Shown here one piece after another: positions 32,884 to 41,767 of a stretch of DNA of 64,000 nt (within the stretch, counting starts at the first letter, position 1; each line of letters opens with the position of its first letter). Source of the DNA: JACDBE01 sp963714055 (GTDB lineage Bacteria; Actinomycetota; Acidimicrobiia; Spongiisociales; UBA5794). A program made the translations under genes and the position numbers. The notes below the pieces were generated by a model, which was not told the origin of the DNA, searched no databases, and worked only from the letters and a program-made list of their open reading frames with translations. Location of the stretch: assembly GCA_963714055.1 (NCBI GenBank), contig OY970227.1, forward strand, positions 1,240,001-1,304,000. The letters are read 5' to 3'.

Positions 32884-33809
32884 CCGCATCGCTCACCACG
32901 CGCTGGGACGTCCCCGCGTTCGGTCTGCCCCCGACGGCCCAAGGCACCGGGCCGTTCACCAGCCGGGAGTTCCTGGAGACATGGTGGCGGCACCGCGCCG
33001 AGCCCGGCGACGAGCTGCTGCTGGTGGCCTCCGACCACGCTTTGCTCCCGCTGCTGCGGCGCGGCGACCTGGTCGCCTTCCTGGGCGAGCAGGACCTGAC
33101 CGACTACCACTCCCCCCGCGGAACCGACCTCGCCGAGGTGGTGGCGTCGCTGGTCGCCGCCGCCGACCCCGGGTGGCGTTTCGACCTCAACTCTGTCCCG
33201 GAGCCGGCGGCGACCCACCTCGCCGCATCCTTCGAGTCGGCCGGGGTGACCGCCACGGTCACCCGACACCAATCCGCCGCCCTGGTGGCGCTGCCCGCCT
33301 CCCACGAGGGATACCTGGAGGACCTCGACAAGAAGCAACGCCACGAGGTGAGGCGCAAGCGTCGCCGCTTCGCCGAGGAGCTTGGCGAGCCCCGGCTGCG
33401 AAGGGCGGCCGGTGAGGAGGCGGTGACCGCCTTCGCCGCCATGCACCGGCTCGCCGCCGGCGAGAAGGGCGCGTTCATGACCCCGGGCATGGAGGCCTTC
33501 TTCGTGGCCCTCCACCACGACGCCGGCGGGTTGGTCGACGTGCTCTGCGGCGACGACGACATCCCGGTGGCGGCAGGGTTCGGGTTCGAGGACACCGACG
33601 GCTACTACCTCTACAACTCGGGGTTCGACCCGGCGGCGTCGGCCGCGTCGCCCGGAGTCGTGCTGGTGAGCCTGCTGCTGGAACAAGCGATCGCCACCGG
33701 CAAGACGGTGTTCGACTTCCTCAAGGGCGACGAGGAGTACAAGTTCCGGTTGGGCGCCACCGCCAGGCCTCTCTTCCGGGTGGCCGGCCGGTTCGGGGCT
33801 GCCGGATGA
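32871..33809 (+). CDS. FemAB/BioF2-like GNAT-fold acetyltransferase-type protein
   Basis: A 312-residue protein of the FemAB-like double-GNAT family (Acetyltransf_6). The segment LEDLDKKQRHEVRRKRRRF near residue 150 and FDFLKGDEEYKFRLGATARP near residue 288 are the family hallmarks; the latter closes the acyl-CoA site. The substrate is unknown. The start is an ATG inside the asparaginase 3' end; a GTG at 32880 that overlaps the asparaginase stop is an equal alternative. Its TGA overlaps the ATG of the glycosyltransferase. Confidence 0.8.
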   Translation: MAAVTASLTTRWDVPAFGLPPTAQGTGPFTSREFLETWWRHRAEPGDELLLVASDHALLPLLRRGDLVAFLGEQDLTDYHSPRGTDLAEVVASLVAAADPGWRFDLNSVPEPAATHLAASFESAGVTATVTRHQSAALVALPASHEGYLEDLDKKQRHEVRRKRRRFAEELGEPRLRRAAGEEAVTAFAAMHRLAAGEKGAFMTPGMEAFFVALHHDAGGLVDVLCGDDDIPVAAGFGFEDTDGYYLYNSGFDPAASAASPGVVLVSLLLEQAIATGKTVFDFLKGDEEYKFRLGATARPLFRVAGRFGAAG

Positions 33810-35064
33810 CCGACACCGACGCCCCCCTGGCCCGGCGGGGTCGGCGCCCTCCATCGAGCGGGTCGCCTACCTGTCGTTGCACACATCCCCACTCGCCGCC
33901 CCCGGCACCGGCGACGCCGGAGGGATGAACGTCTACATCGACGAGCTGGCAGCGACGATGACCGAACGTGCCATCGACGTCACCGTCCTCACCCGGCGCA
34001 CCGACCCGACGCTGCCCGAGGTCGTGACCGCCGGGGGCGGCTACCGGGTGGTGCACATCCCGGCGGGGCCGGCGGATGCCCTCCCCATCGAGCAGATCCC
34101 CGGCCACGTCGCCGACTTCAGCGAGCAGGCGTTCCGCTGGTTCGACGCCAACGACTTCACGCCCGACATCCTCCACAGCCACTACTGGCTGTCCGGGTGG
34201 GCCGGCGTCGTCTTGAAGGAGATGCTGGGACCACCCCTGGCCAACTCGTTCCATACCCTGGGGCGGGTCAAGGATGTGGCCCGGCGCGGGGACGAGCCGC
34301 CGTCGAGCCCGATGCGCACGCTGACCGAGACCGAGGTCATCGCCCGCTCCGACTGTGTCATCGCCTCGACCCCCACAGAGTTCGACGACCTCGTGGAGCA
34401 CTACGGCGCCAGGCTCGAGCGTTTGTGCCTCTCTCCGCCGGGGATCGACCACGACCTGTTCGCCCCCGGCGACCGAGCTGAGGCGCGGCGCCGGCTCGGG
34501 TTCCCCGACGATGCCTCCATCGTGTTGTTCGTGGGGAGGATCCAGCCGCACAAGGCTCCCGACGTCGCCGTCGAGGCGGTCGCCATGCTCCCGCCGTCGA
34601 CGCACCTGATCGTGATCGGCGGGGCGAGCGGGCCATATGGTGCCGAGGAGTTCGGGCTGCTGCAGCGGCGGGTGGACGAGCTCGGCATCGCCTCTCGGGC
34701 CCACTTCCTGCCCAACCAGCCGCACCGGGCGCTCCCCCGCTTCTACCAGGCGGCAGACGTGCTCATGGTGCCCTCCCGCTCCGAGTCGTTCGGCCTGGTG
34801 GCGGCCGAGGCCCAGGCCTGTGGCCTGCCGGTGGTGGCGGCGGCCACCGGGGGGCTGCCCCATGTCGTCGACGACGGGGTCACCGGCACCCTCGTCGCCG
34901 GGCATGAGCCGGCCGCCCACGCCGCCGCCGTCCGCACCATCCTCGAGCGCCCCGACCTGGCGCAGGCTATGGCCTCACGCGCCGTCGCCCGCTCGGAGCG
35001 GTTCTCGTGGAGCGCCACGGCCGACCGGCTCCTCGAGCTCTACCGCGGGATTTCCGGGGGATGA
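33806..35064 (+). pseudogene. mshA: MshA-like GT4 glycosyltransferase, frameshift close to the N-terminus
   Basis: A GT-B glycosyltransferase closely resembling MshA, which adds GlcNAc to inositol phosphate in mycothiol synthesis: LSLHTSPLAAPGTGDAGGMN is almost diagnostic. HSHYWLSGWAG, FVGRIQPHKAPDVAVEAV (nucleotide-sugar site) and SESFGLVAAEAQACGLPVVA (retaining GT4 E-x7-E) are present. The natural ATG at 33806 overlaps the previous stop (ATGA) and gives MTDTDAPLARRGR, but the conserved IERVAYLSLHTSP is in another frame, so one base is missing between about 33835 and 33850. The remaining 395 residues are intact. Confidence 0.8.
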
Positions 35065-35136
35065 GGCTCGGTACCCCTGGCTCTTCGCCAGAGGCCTCAG
35101 GCACGAACTCGGTACGCGAAAATTCTCCTCGAGAAC

Positions 35137-35191
35137 TTGTCGACACCACGTGTGCACAAGGCGCTGTGGATAGCTGTGGAAACGTGGACAA
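35137..35191. promoter_or_regulatory. Cluster of five DnaA-box-like 9-mers
   Basis: In 55 bp: TTGTCGACA (35137-35145), TGTGCACAA (35151-35159), TGTGGATAG (35165-35173), TGTGGAAAC (35175-35183) and CGTGGACAA (35183-35191). Most differ by one base from the actinobacterial box TTGTCCACA/TGTGGACAA. It lies in the 390-bp gap between the glycosyltransferase and the glyoxalase-like gene. No dnaA, dnaN, rpmH or gyrB is in the window, so an origin cannot be claimed. The rest of the gap holds only the palindrome at 35330-35412. Confidence 0.5.
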
Positions 35192-35329
35192 CCCCATGGT
35201 GCCGCCGCCGTCGAACCGTCGGTTGCCTGTGATTGGCGCAGCTGACGCCAGCGACGGGCGCCGATCGGGCCGGGATGCCGCCGCTTCGGGGGTCTTGAAA
35301 GGACCCAACGTTCTCCGTATCTTCGGGGG

Positions 35330-35412
35330 ACAAAGCCCAAGGTGCTGATGCGGGCCAGAGCCTCGTTCGGGGAAGTGCGGGGAAGGGTCGGCAAGGGTTC
35401 CTTGGGCTTTGT
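35330..35412. repeat. 83-bp spaced palindrome with 13-bp perfect arms
   Basis: Arms ACAAAGCCCAAGG (35330-35342) and CCTTGGGCTTTGT (35400-35412) enclose a 57-bp GC-rich centre. The layout resembles the 30135-30247 element, but the arm sequence is different. It lies 43 bp upstream of the glyoxalase-like gene start. Confidence 0.65.
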
Positions 35413-35454
35413 GCTACCGCACCGCACCGCCCGACGCGACGGCGCCATCGTCCG

Positions 35455-36036
35455 ATGACCCCCACCGACACCGACACCGATTCGAGCACGCTCGTCGGGA
35501 TCCGGCTTCCCATCCCGTGGGAGCGGTGCGGGCTCCCCAACCCGCTCGCCACCCGCTCCACGGTCCTCACCACCGGTGACCCTGGCTGGCGCTGGTCGGG
35601 ATCTCCCCCCGCACTCGATGTGGCCGGCTCCGACCCGATATCGGGCACCATCGCCCCCGGCTGGGATCTCGATCATGTGGTCCTGCTCGTCGCCGATCTC
35701 GACCAGGTCGTCGTCGCCCTGGCCGAGGTGGGCAGGGCCCCGCGCCTCCGGATGGACGTGAAGGGCAGACCGACCGCCTTCTTCCGGGTCGGCACCCTGC
35801 TCGAGGTGATCCAGTCACCGGTGCGATCGCCGGCCCTCTACGGCGTTGCCCTGGTCACCGAGGAGCCCCTCGAGGTGGTGGCCTTACGCTGGCGGGCGAC
35901 GGGCCTCGAGGTCACCGATCCCCGCCCCGCCATCCAGCCGGGCCGGAGGATCTTCACCGTCGGCGCCCTGGAGGCCGGCCTCGCCGTGATGTCTCCGGAC
36001 CGGGCGGCTCCTCAGGCGCGACGGTACGGCACATAG
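35455..36036 (+). CDS. Glyoxalase-like (VOC) domain protein
   Basis: A 193-residue protein. The central part (residues 65-125) follows a glyoxalase-like strand pattern: GWDLDHVVLLVADLDQVVVAL, then RMDVKGRPTAFFRVGTLLEVIQ, with a His and a Glu that could serve as metal ligands; a second, weaker half follows. The first 60 residues are Thr/Asp- and Pro-rich. The function is not determinable. It overlaps tail-to-tail with the malic enzyme gene by 25 nt. Confidence 0.7.
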   Translation: MTPTDTDTDSSTLVGIRLPIPWERCGLPNPLATRSTVLTTGDPGWRWSGSPPALDVAGSDPISGTIAPGWDLDHVVLLVADLDQVVVALAEVGRAPRLRMDVKGRPTAFFRVGTLLEVIQSPVRSPALYGVALVTEEPLEVVALRWRATGLEVTDPRPAIQPGRRIFTVGALEAGLAVMSPDRAAPQARRYGT

Positions 36037-37721
36037 GCCGGCCACCACATGGCGGCGTCGACGTCGGCGTCGAGGGTGGCCGGGGACGACCGGCCCAGCC
36101 CGGAGTTGACCGCCTCGTGGCCGACGGCGCGGGCGATGGCGTGCGACACGGCCCGCAGCGAGCCGACCGGCGGATAGAGGGCGCCGGCGGCGAGACGGTC
36201 CGCCGTCACCGTGGCGGCCAGGGTGCGGGCGGCGACGAGGATCATCTCGTCACTCACCCGGGTCGCCTCCGCCACGATCGCCCCGAGCCCCAGCCCGGGG
36301 AAGATGAAGACGTTGTTGGCCTGGCCGACCTCCTGCACCACGCCGTCGTGGGTGACCGGTGGGAAGGGGCTCCCGGTGGCGACCAACGCCCTGCCGTCGG
36401 TCCAGGCGATCACGTCGGCCGGATGCGCCTCGGTGTTGGCGGTTGGGTTGGACAGAGGCATCACCACCGGCCGGGCGCAACGCTCCGCCATCGCCCGGAC
36501 CACCGACTCGGAGAACGTGCCGGGCACGCCCGACGTGCCGACCAGGACGGTCGGGGAGAACTGCTCGACCACCTCCTGGAGGGCCGGCGTGCCCGACAGC
36601 TCGAGCCCGAGCTCGGCGGCGAAGGCGGCGGGCACCGCGAACGACCGCTTCGACTCGTCGAGGTCGGTGCGTAGGTCGTGGACCAGCCCGCGGGAGTCGA
36701 CCAGGGCGAGCGCCCGGCCGATGTCGGCTCGACTCATCCCCTCGTCGGCCATCGCCTGGCGCAGCAACCGGGCGATGCCGATCCCGGCGCCACCGGCGCC
36801 GACCATCAGGATCCGCTGCTCGGAGAAGGGGCTGCCCAGATGCCGCATCGCCGCCAGCACCCCCGCCACCACAACGGCTGCCGTCCCCTGCACGTCGTCG
36901 TTGAAGGACGGCACCCGTTGGCGGTACCGGTCGAGGATGCGGAGCACGTTCTGCTGCTTGAAGTCCTCCCACTGGATGAGGCAACCGGGCCACACCTCCT
37001 GCACGCCGTCGACGAAGGCATCGATCAGGGCGTCGTACTCGGCGCCGCGGAGGCGGGGCGCCCGGTGGCCGATGTACAACGGGTCCCCGAGGAGGTCAGG
37101 GTTGTCGGTTCCGACGTCGAGGCTGACCGGCAGCGTCAGCGCCGGGAAGATGCCGCAGGCGGCGGTGTACAGGGCCAGCTTGCCGATGGGGATGCCCATG
37201 CCCCCCGCCCCGAGGTCGCCGAGCCCGAGGATGCGCTCGTTGTCGGTGACCACGATCAGCCGCACGTCCTCGAAGGGACCGTTGCGCAGGATCTCCGGGA
37301 TGCGGTCGCCATCCTCCGGCGTGATCCAGGCACCCCTCGTCCGGCGCAGGATGTAGCTGTACTCCTGGCAGGCACGACCCACCGTCGGGGTGTAGACGAC
37401 GGGCAGGAGCTCCTCGAGGTTGTCGACCAGCACCCGGTAGAAGAGCGTGGCGTTGCGGTCCTGGAGCGCCGCCAGGGTGATGTACCGGTCGAGCGGGTCC
37501 TCGGAGCGGCGCAGGTGGCCCATCGCCAGTTCGGCCTGCTCCTCGATGGTGAGCACGCGGTCAGGGAGCAGGCCGGTCAGGCCGAACGCCTGGCGCTCGT
37601 CGACCGGGAAGGCCTGCTCCTTGGTGAGCAGGCGGCTGCCGAGGAGGGCGTTCCCGGTGAGATGGATCCCGGCGACCCGGCCGGCGGCGATGGCGTCGTA
37701 AGGGGCGGGAAGCGGCCGCAT
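36012..37721 (-). CDS. NAD-type malic enzyme
   Basis: Oxidatively decarboxylates malate to pyruvate. 569 residues, the long (eukaryote-like/SfcA-MaeA) form. Visible: LLPVVYTPTVGRACQEYS (N-terminal malic domain), GLGDLGAGGMGIPIGKLALY, IQWEDFKQQNVLRILDRYR with the metal/catalytic block, FNDDVQGTAAVV, and the Rossmann motif LMVGAGGAGIGIARLL near residue 310. PLSNPTANTEAHPADVI and FIFPGLGLGAIVA follow. The ATG at 37721 is the first near the conserved N-terminus. Intact. Confidence 0.93.
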   Translation of the reverse strand: MRPLPAPYDAIAAGRVAGIHLTGNALLGSRLLTKEQAFPVDERQAFGLTGLLPDRVLTIEEQAELAMGHLRRSEDPLDRYITLAALQDRNATLFYRVLVDNLEELLPVVYTPTVGRACQEYSYILRRTRGAWITPEDGDRIPEILRNGPFEDVRLIVVTDNERILGLGDLGAGGMGIPIGKLALYTAACGIFPALTLPVSLDVGTDNPDLLGDPLYIGHRAPRLRGAEYDALIDAFVDGVQEVWPGCLIQWEDFKQQNVLRILDRYRQRVPSFNDDVQGTAAVVVAGVLAAMRHLGSPFSEQRILMVGAGGAGIGIARLLRQAMADEGMSRADIGRALALVDSRGLVHDLRTDLDESKRSFAVPAAFAAELGLELSGTPALQEVVEQFSPTVLVGTSGVPGTFSESVVRAMAERCARPVVMPLSNPTANTEAHPADVIAWTDGRALVATGSPFPPVTHDGVVQEVGQANNVFIFPGLGLGAIVAEATRVSDEMILVAARTLAATVTADRLAAGALYPPVGSLRAVSHAIARAVGHEAVNSGLGRSSPATLDADVDAAMWWPAYVPYRRA

Positions 37722-37768
37722 GGGGCGCCAGGCTACGCCCCGCCGCCGGCGCGGTGCCGGGCTTCGGG

Positions 37769-38350
37769 CTACCGGTCGCCGGGCAGCGAGCGGACCACGG
37801 CATGCAGCGAGCGAAGGGTGACCACCCACTCGGCCCTGGCCGCCGCCGCCACCAGGATGTGGTCGGGGGTCACCGCCTCGATCACGCCGGCCACCTCGAA
37901 GCGGTGGCCGAGCACGGTGACGACGAGCCGATCGAGCATGAGCATCCTCAGATACGAGGCGAGCGACCCGTAGGTGCGGTCACCGGCGACCCCCTCGCCG
38001 CCGGCGTCCATCTTGACGGCTTCGATGGCGCCGATCCGCACCGCGGCCAGGGCATCGGGCTGTTGCACCAGGGCGAGGTCGTTGCGGACCGCCACCAGCC
38101 CACCGGCGAGGGTGCGGTCGCCCATGACGAAGGCGACGGAGTCACCGCGGTTCATCGCCTCCCAGAGGACGTCGACCATGGTTCGGCCCCGGAGCCTGAA
38201 CCGCTCGGCTTCCTGCTCGGCGTCGGCCATCTCGGAGTCGAACGCCCGCGCCCCGCGCCGTGACACCGCTGCCAGGTCCTCCCCTGCCGCCGTTCCCGGG
38301 AGCAGGGGATCGGTCTCCGGGCCGGCCGGCCGGGAGCGGTCGTCGGTCAT
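37769..38350 (-). CDS. Uncharacterised protein next to the BldC-like gene
   Basis: A 193-residue protein I do not recognise. The N-terminal third is polar; residues 70-185 form a regular strand-rich region (GDSVAFVMGDRTLAGGLVAV, LGHRFEVAGVIEAVTPDHIL) suggestive of a small beta-barrel. It lies 11 bp downstream of the BldC-like gene and in the same direction, so the two are probably co-transcribed. No membrane segment or known motif. Confidence 0.75.
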   Translation of the reverse strand: MTDDRSRPAGPETDPLLPGTAAGEDLAAVSRRGARAFDSEMADAEQEAERFRLRGRTMVDVLWEAMNRGDSVAFVMGDRTLAGGLVAVRNDLALVQQPDALAAVRIGAIEAVKMDAGGEGVAGDRTYGSLASYLRMLMLDRLVVTVLGHRFEVAGVIEAVTPDHILVAAAARAEWVVTLRSLHAVVRSLPGDR

Positions 38351-38361
38351 CCGTCGCCGGC

Positions 38362-38607
38362 TCAGGCCTCGTCTTCGACCGGCACCGGCACGCCGCCGTC
38401 GACGGCGGTGTCGGGGTGTACCGGGAATCCCCGCAACCACTCGAGGACCTCGTCGCGGAAGAACCGGTAAGTCCGGCCCTCGGGTAGGCGGTACGAGGGG
38501 ATCTGGCCCTCCCGGGCCAGCCGGCGCACCACCTGGACGTTCATGCCGAGCAACTCGGCCACCATCTCGGTGTCGAGCACCGGTGGGTACTGTTCGGTCC
38601 GCTCCAT
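38362..38607 (-). CDS. BldC-like/excisionase-type helix-turn-helix protein
   Basis: An 81-residue DNA-binding protein with a MerR-type winged helix: VLDTEMVAELLGMNVQVVRRLAREGQIPSYRLPEGRTYRFFRDEVLEWLRG (residues 10-61; read in two overlapping parts, recognition helix around 25-36, wing around 44-50). Streptomyces BldC is a similarly small MerR-like regulator of development. No integrase or phage gene is nearby, so an excisionase role is unlikely. Confidence 0.82.
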   Translation of the reverse strand: MERTEQYPPVLDTEMVAELLGMNVQVVRRLAREGQIPSYRLPEGRTYRFFRDEVLEWLRGFPVHPDTAVDGGVPVPVEDEA

Positions 38608-38658
38608 GGCCGCCTCTCAACGTCGATGACCGCCATCATACGTCACCATGAGCGGGCA

Positions 38659-39477
38659 TCACAGGACTTCGAAGCGGCCGGTGTCCGGGTTCAGGTCGCC
38701 GAGGAGGCGCTCCACCTGCCCCGCCAGCCGGATCGGGTCGCCGCTGGTGAGGTACACCACGCCACCGTCGCCCGGCGGCGCCCGCAGGTCGCCTTCGTCC
38801 AGCACCCTGACCACCTGCCGGGCCACCGCCGGCGCCGGGTCGATCACGGTGACCCCGGCGCCGAGGTGCCGCCGCATGACCCCGGCGAGGAACGAGTAGT
38901 GGGTGCAACCGAGGACGAGCGTGTCGACCCCGGCGTCGACCAGCGGTGCCAGGTGGGCGGCGACGCCGGCCTCGACGGCGGGATCGTCGAGGTGACGCGC
39001 CTCGACCAGCTCGACCAGCCCCCGCCCCACGCGTTCGACCACCTCGACGCCGGCGGCGTGCCGGTCGACCACCGAGGCGTACAGCTCGCCCTGGAACGTC
39101 GCCGACGTGGCGAGGACGCCGATCACGCCCCCCTTGCTCTGCGCGGCGGCGGGCTTCACCGCCGGCTCCATCCCGATGAACGGGACGTCGGGCATGGCGC
39201 GTCGCAGCTCGTGGAGCGCCGCCGCCGACGCCGTGTTGCAGGCCACGACGACGGCCTTGGCGCCGAGGTCGACGAGGCGGCGCACCACGGCGAAGCTCCG
39301 CTCCCTGACCTCGATGAGGCTCCGTTCGCCGTACGGCGCCCAGGCCTGGTCGGCCACGTACAGCACCTGTTCGTCCGGCACGAGCTCCCGCACGCCGGCA
39401 AGGACGGACAGGCCTCCCACACCCGAGTCGAACATCCCCAGCGGCGCCGATCGACTGGTCACCAATCTGGTCACCAC
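38659..39477 (-). CDS. murI: Glutamate racemase
   Basis: Makes D-glutamate for peptidoglycan in the cytoplasm. 272 residues; both catalytic cysteines are present, in VVVACNTASAAALHE (near residue 77) and LVLGCTHYSFLAG (near residue 188). FDSGVGGLSVL and QAWAPYGER are the substrate blocks. The GTG at 39477 overlaps the metX stop; a second GTG at 39474 is equally possible. The overlap implies coupling with metX. Confidence 0.93.
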   Translation of the reverse strand: MVTRLVTSRSAPLGMFDSGVGGLSVLAGVRELVPDEQVLYVADQAWAPYGERSLIEVRERSFAVVRRLVDLGAKAVVVACNTASAAALHELRRAMPDVPFIGMEPAVKPAAAQSKGGVIGVLATSATFQGELYASVVDRHAAGVEVVERVGRGLVELVEARHLDDPAVEAGVAAHLAPLVDAGVDTLVLGCTHYSFLAGVMRRHLGAGVTVIDPAPAVARQVVRVLDEGDLRAPPGDGGVVYLTSGDPIRLAGQVERLLGDLNPDTGRFEVL

Positions 39478-40641
39478 TCACCCTCGAGCGTGGCACGCAG
39501 CCCCTCGGCGAACCGGTCCGTCTCGACCAGGAAGGCGTCGTGGCCCCGGTCCGAGGCGACCTCGATCACGCGGTTGGGGACCCCGGCGGCGGACAGGGCG
39601 GCGGCGAGGGCGGCCTGTTCCTCCGGGTAGAAGCACACGTCCGAATCGATGGAGAACTGCGCCCACCGCTGTCGCCGGCACCGCCCGAACAGCGTGTCCC
39701 AGTCGCCGGCGCCGGCCTCGGCGAGGAGGTCGACCGATTGCCATGCCTCCATGATCCGCAGGTACGAGTTGGCGTCGAAGCGATCGACGAACTTGGTCCC
39801 CTGATGTCGCATGTACGACTCAAGGGGGTGCTTCAGTCGGTAGCCGTGGACCGCGCCCTCGACGATCTCCTCACGGGCGCGGGTCCGCATCGCCGACAGC
39901 GACACGAACGTCTTGTGCCCGATCATCCGGGCGAGGGCGAGGCCGGCTGCGGGCGGTTCGGCCCCGTACTCCCCACCGGCGAACGCCGGGTCGGACGTGA
40001 TCGCGGTGATCTGCTCGAAGTTGTGGACCACCTGCAGCGAGGTGACGCCGAGCCCGGCGGCCACCGGGATGACCACGCCGACGCGGTCGGGGTGGCGGGT
40101 GGCCAGCGAAAGGGCCATCAGCCCCCCGGTCGACCCTCCCACGGTCGCGTGGAGCCGCCCGACGCCGAGGTGGTCGAGCAGTCGCAGGTCGGCCTCGACC
40201 ATGTCGCAGAAGCCGACCGCCGGGAAGGTCGACCCGTATGGCCGCCCGGTGGCGGGGTCGGCAGACGGCGGCCCGCTCGATCCGTAGCAGCCACCCAGGT
40301 AGTTGGCGGAGACCACGAACCATCGATCGGTGTCGATGGCCCGCCCCGGGCCGATCAGCCCGTCCCACCAGCCGAGGTGCATCTCCTCGGTCCACAGGGT
40401 TCCGAGGCCGGGCACGTCCCGGTTGACGCCGGCGGCGTGCTGGCTCCCGCTCAGGGCGTGGAACAGCAGGATGGCGTTGGAGCCGTCGGCGTCGAGGGCA
40501 CCGTACGTCTCGTAGGCCAGCGTCACCTCGTCGAGCGACCCCCCAGCCGCCAGTGGGAACGGGTCCGCCGCCGAGCCGAAGGTGAAGAACCGGGTGGCGA
40601 CCTCGCCGACCCCGAGACCGGTTCGATCCGCTGTCAGGCAC
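39471..40641 (-). pseudogene. metX: Homoserine O-acetyltransferase, 5' end unresolved (probable frameshift)
   Basis: Acetylates homoserine in methionine synthesis. The alpha/beta-hydrolase core is intact: LLFHALSGSQHAAG, nucleophile loop VGGSTGGLMALS (Met to Thr in the usual GGSMGG), DSDVCFYPEEQ and the catalytic His in DRGHDAFLVETD. The typical N-terminus TGLGVGEVATRFFTFGSA is encoded upstream of the first in-frame GTG (40526), but that frame has no ATG, GTG or TTG before the protein begins. A GTG at 40641 in a different frame (MPDSGSN) could be the real start if one base is wrong near 40620. If translation starts at 40526 about 35 conserved residues are lost. Confidence 0.85.
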
Positions 40642-40694
40642 CCCTCCAGGCTGGGTGGCGGGAGGTTAGGTGCGCGGCGAAGCCGAGCCCGCCA

Positions 40695-41711
40695 TCACCG
40701 GCGCGCCCCGGCCTGGTCGAGCCGGCGAAGCTCGGGCAGGACCTCGGCGCCGAGCATCCGCAAGGTGGCATCGGGATCGACCGACGCCACCTGGATGGCG
40801 ACGATGTCTGCGCCGACGTCAGTGACCAGCGGAACGTAGGCGTCGATCAGCTGCCCGGGGTCGGACACGACGGTGTAGCGATCGAGGATGTCGGCCCGGT
40901 CCATCTCATCGGCGCGCACCCGCAGCTCCATCGGGTCGACGGCGTCGAGGCGGCCCGGCGCTCGTAGCCCGCGCATGCTCCCCAGTGCCTCCCACGCCTC
41001 GTCGGCGTCGGCGGCCGCCACCACCCATCGGGTGGCGAGCACGATCCCGGAGCCACTTTGCGGATGCTCAGGGCCGGCGGCCTCCCGCGCCCGGCGGAAC
41101 GGCTCGATCACCGTGGCAACGGTCTCGGCCGGGTCCTTCACGCTGCTGATGAGCCCCTCGGCGTTGGCGCCGGCGAACGCCGCCGACTTCGGGCCACCCG
41201 CTGCCATCAGCACCGGGACCCGCCCCAGCGGGGGGCTGTAGAGCTTCGCCTTGTCGACGGTGTAGTAGCGGCCGTCATGGTCGACCTTCTCCCCGGCGAG
41301 GAGCCGGTGGATGATGTCGAGCGCCTCCTCCATCCTGGCGATCCGCTCGGTGTACCCGGGGAAGGCGAACCCCATGGGGCCCTCGTTGATGTTCTCCCCG
41401 GTGCCGACGCCGAGCATGAACCGGCCGCCGCTGAGCCGGTCGACCGTGGCCGCCGCTTGGGCGACCAGCGCCGGGTGGTAGTGGAACAGCGGGCAGGTCA
41501 CGCTGGTGGCGAACTGCACCCGCTCGGTGCGCACCGCCGCCGCCCCCAGCCAGCTCCACACGAATCCGGCGGCGGAGACGTCGTCGACCCACGGATGGAA
41601 GTGGTCGGAGCCGAGCACGACGTCGAACCCGACCTGCTCGGCGAGCACCGCCTGATCGACCAGGACCTCTGGTTGATACGACTCGTGGCTGCACAGCCAG
41701 GCGAACTTCAC
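40695..41711 (-). CDS. F420-dependent LLM-class oxidoreductase (TIGR03557/FGD-like)
   Basis: A 338-residue luciferase-like TIM-barrel enzyme. WLCSHESYQPEVLVDQAVLA, LGSDHFHPWVDDVSAAGFVW and GRFMLGVGTGENINEGPMG match the F420-dependent glucose-6-phosphate dehydrogenase-like subgroup found in actinobacteria; VPVLMAAGGPKSAAFAG binds the cofactor phosphate. Hydride transfer to or from F420 is expected; the substrate is unknown. Full length, intact, 56 bp from metX. Confidence 0.88.
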   Translation of the reverse strand: MKFAWLCSHESYQPEVLVDQAVLAEQVGFDVVLGSDHFHPWVDDVSAAGFVWSWLGAAAVRTERVQFATSVTCPLFHYHPALVAQAAATVDRLSGGRFMLGVGTGENINEGPMGFAFPGYTERIARMEEALDIIHRLLAGEKVDHDGRYYTVDKAKLYSPPLGRVPVLMAAGGPKSAAFAGANAEGLISSVKDPAETVATVIEPFRRAREAAGPEHPQSGSGIVLATRWVVAAADADEAWEALGSMRGLRAPGRLDAVDPMELRVRADEMDRADILDRYTVVSDPGQLIDAYVPLVTDVGADIVAIQVASVDPDATLRMLGAEVLPELRRLDQAGARR

Positions 41712-41767
41712 GGGTGCAGACTCGCCTGGGGCGCCCCGCCGGTCAAGCCGCCGTCAGGGCGCTGGGA

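Noticed and set aside
35137..35191. Calling the chromosomal origin (oriC)
   Set aside because: No dnaA, dnaN, gyrB, rpmH or parAB nearby and no skew information; kept only as DnaA-box-like sites.
38362..38607. Phage excisionase and hence a prophage or integrated element
   Set aside because: No integrase, attachment duplication or phage genes; neighbours are housekeeping (murI, metX, malic enzyme).
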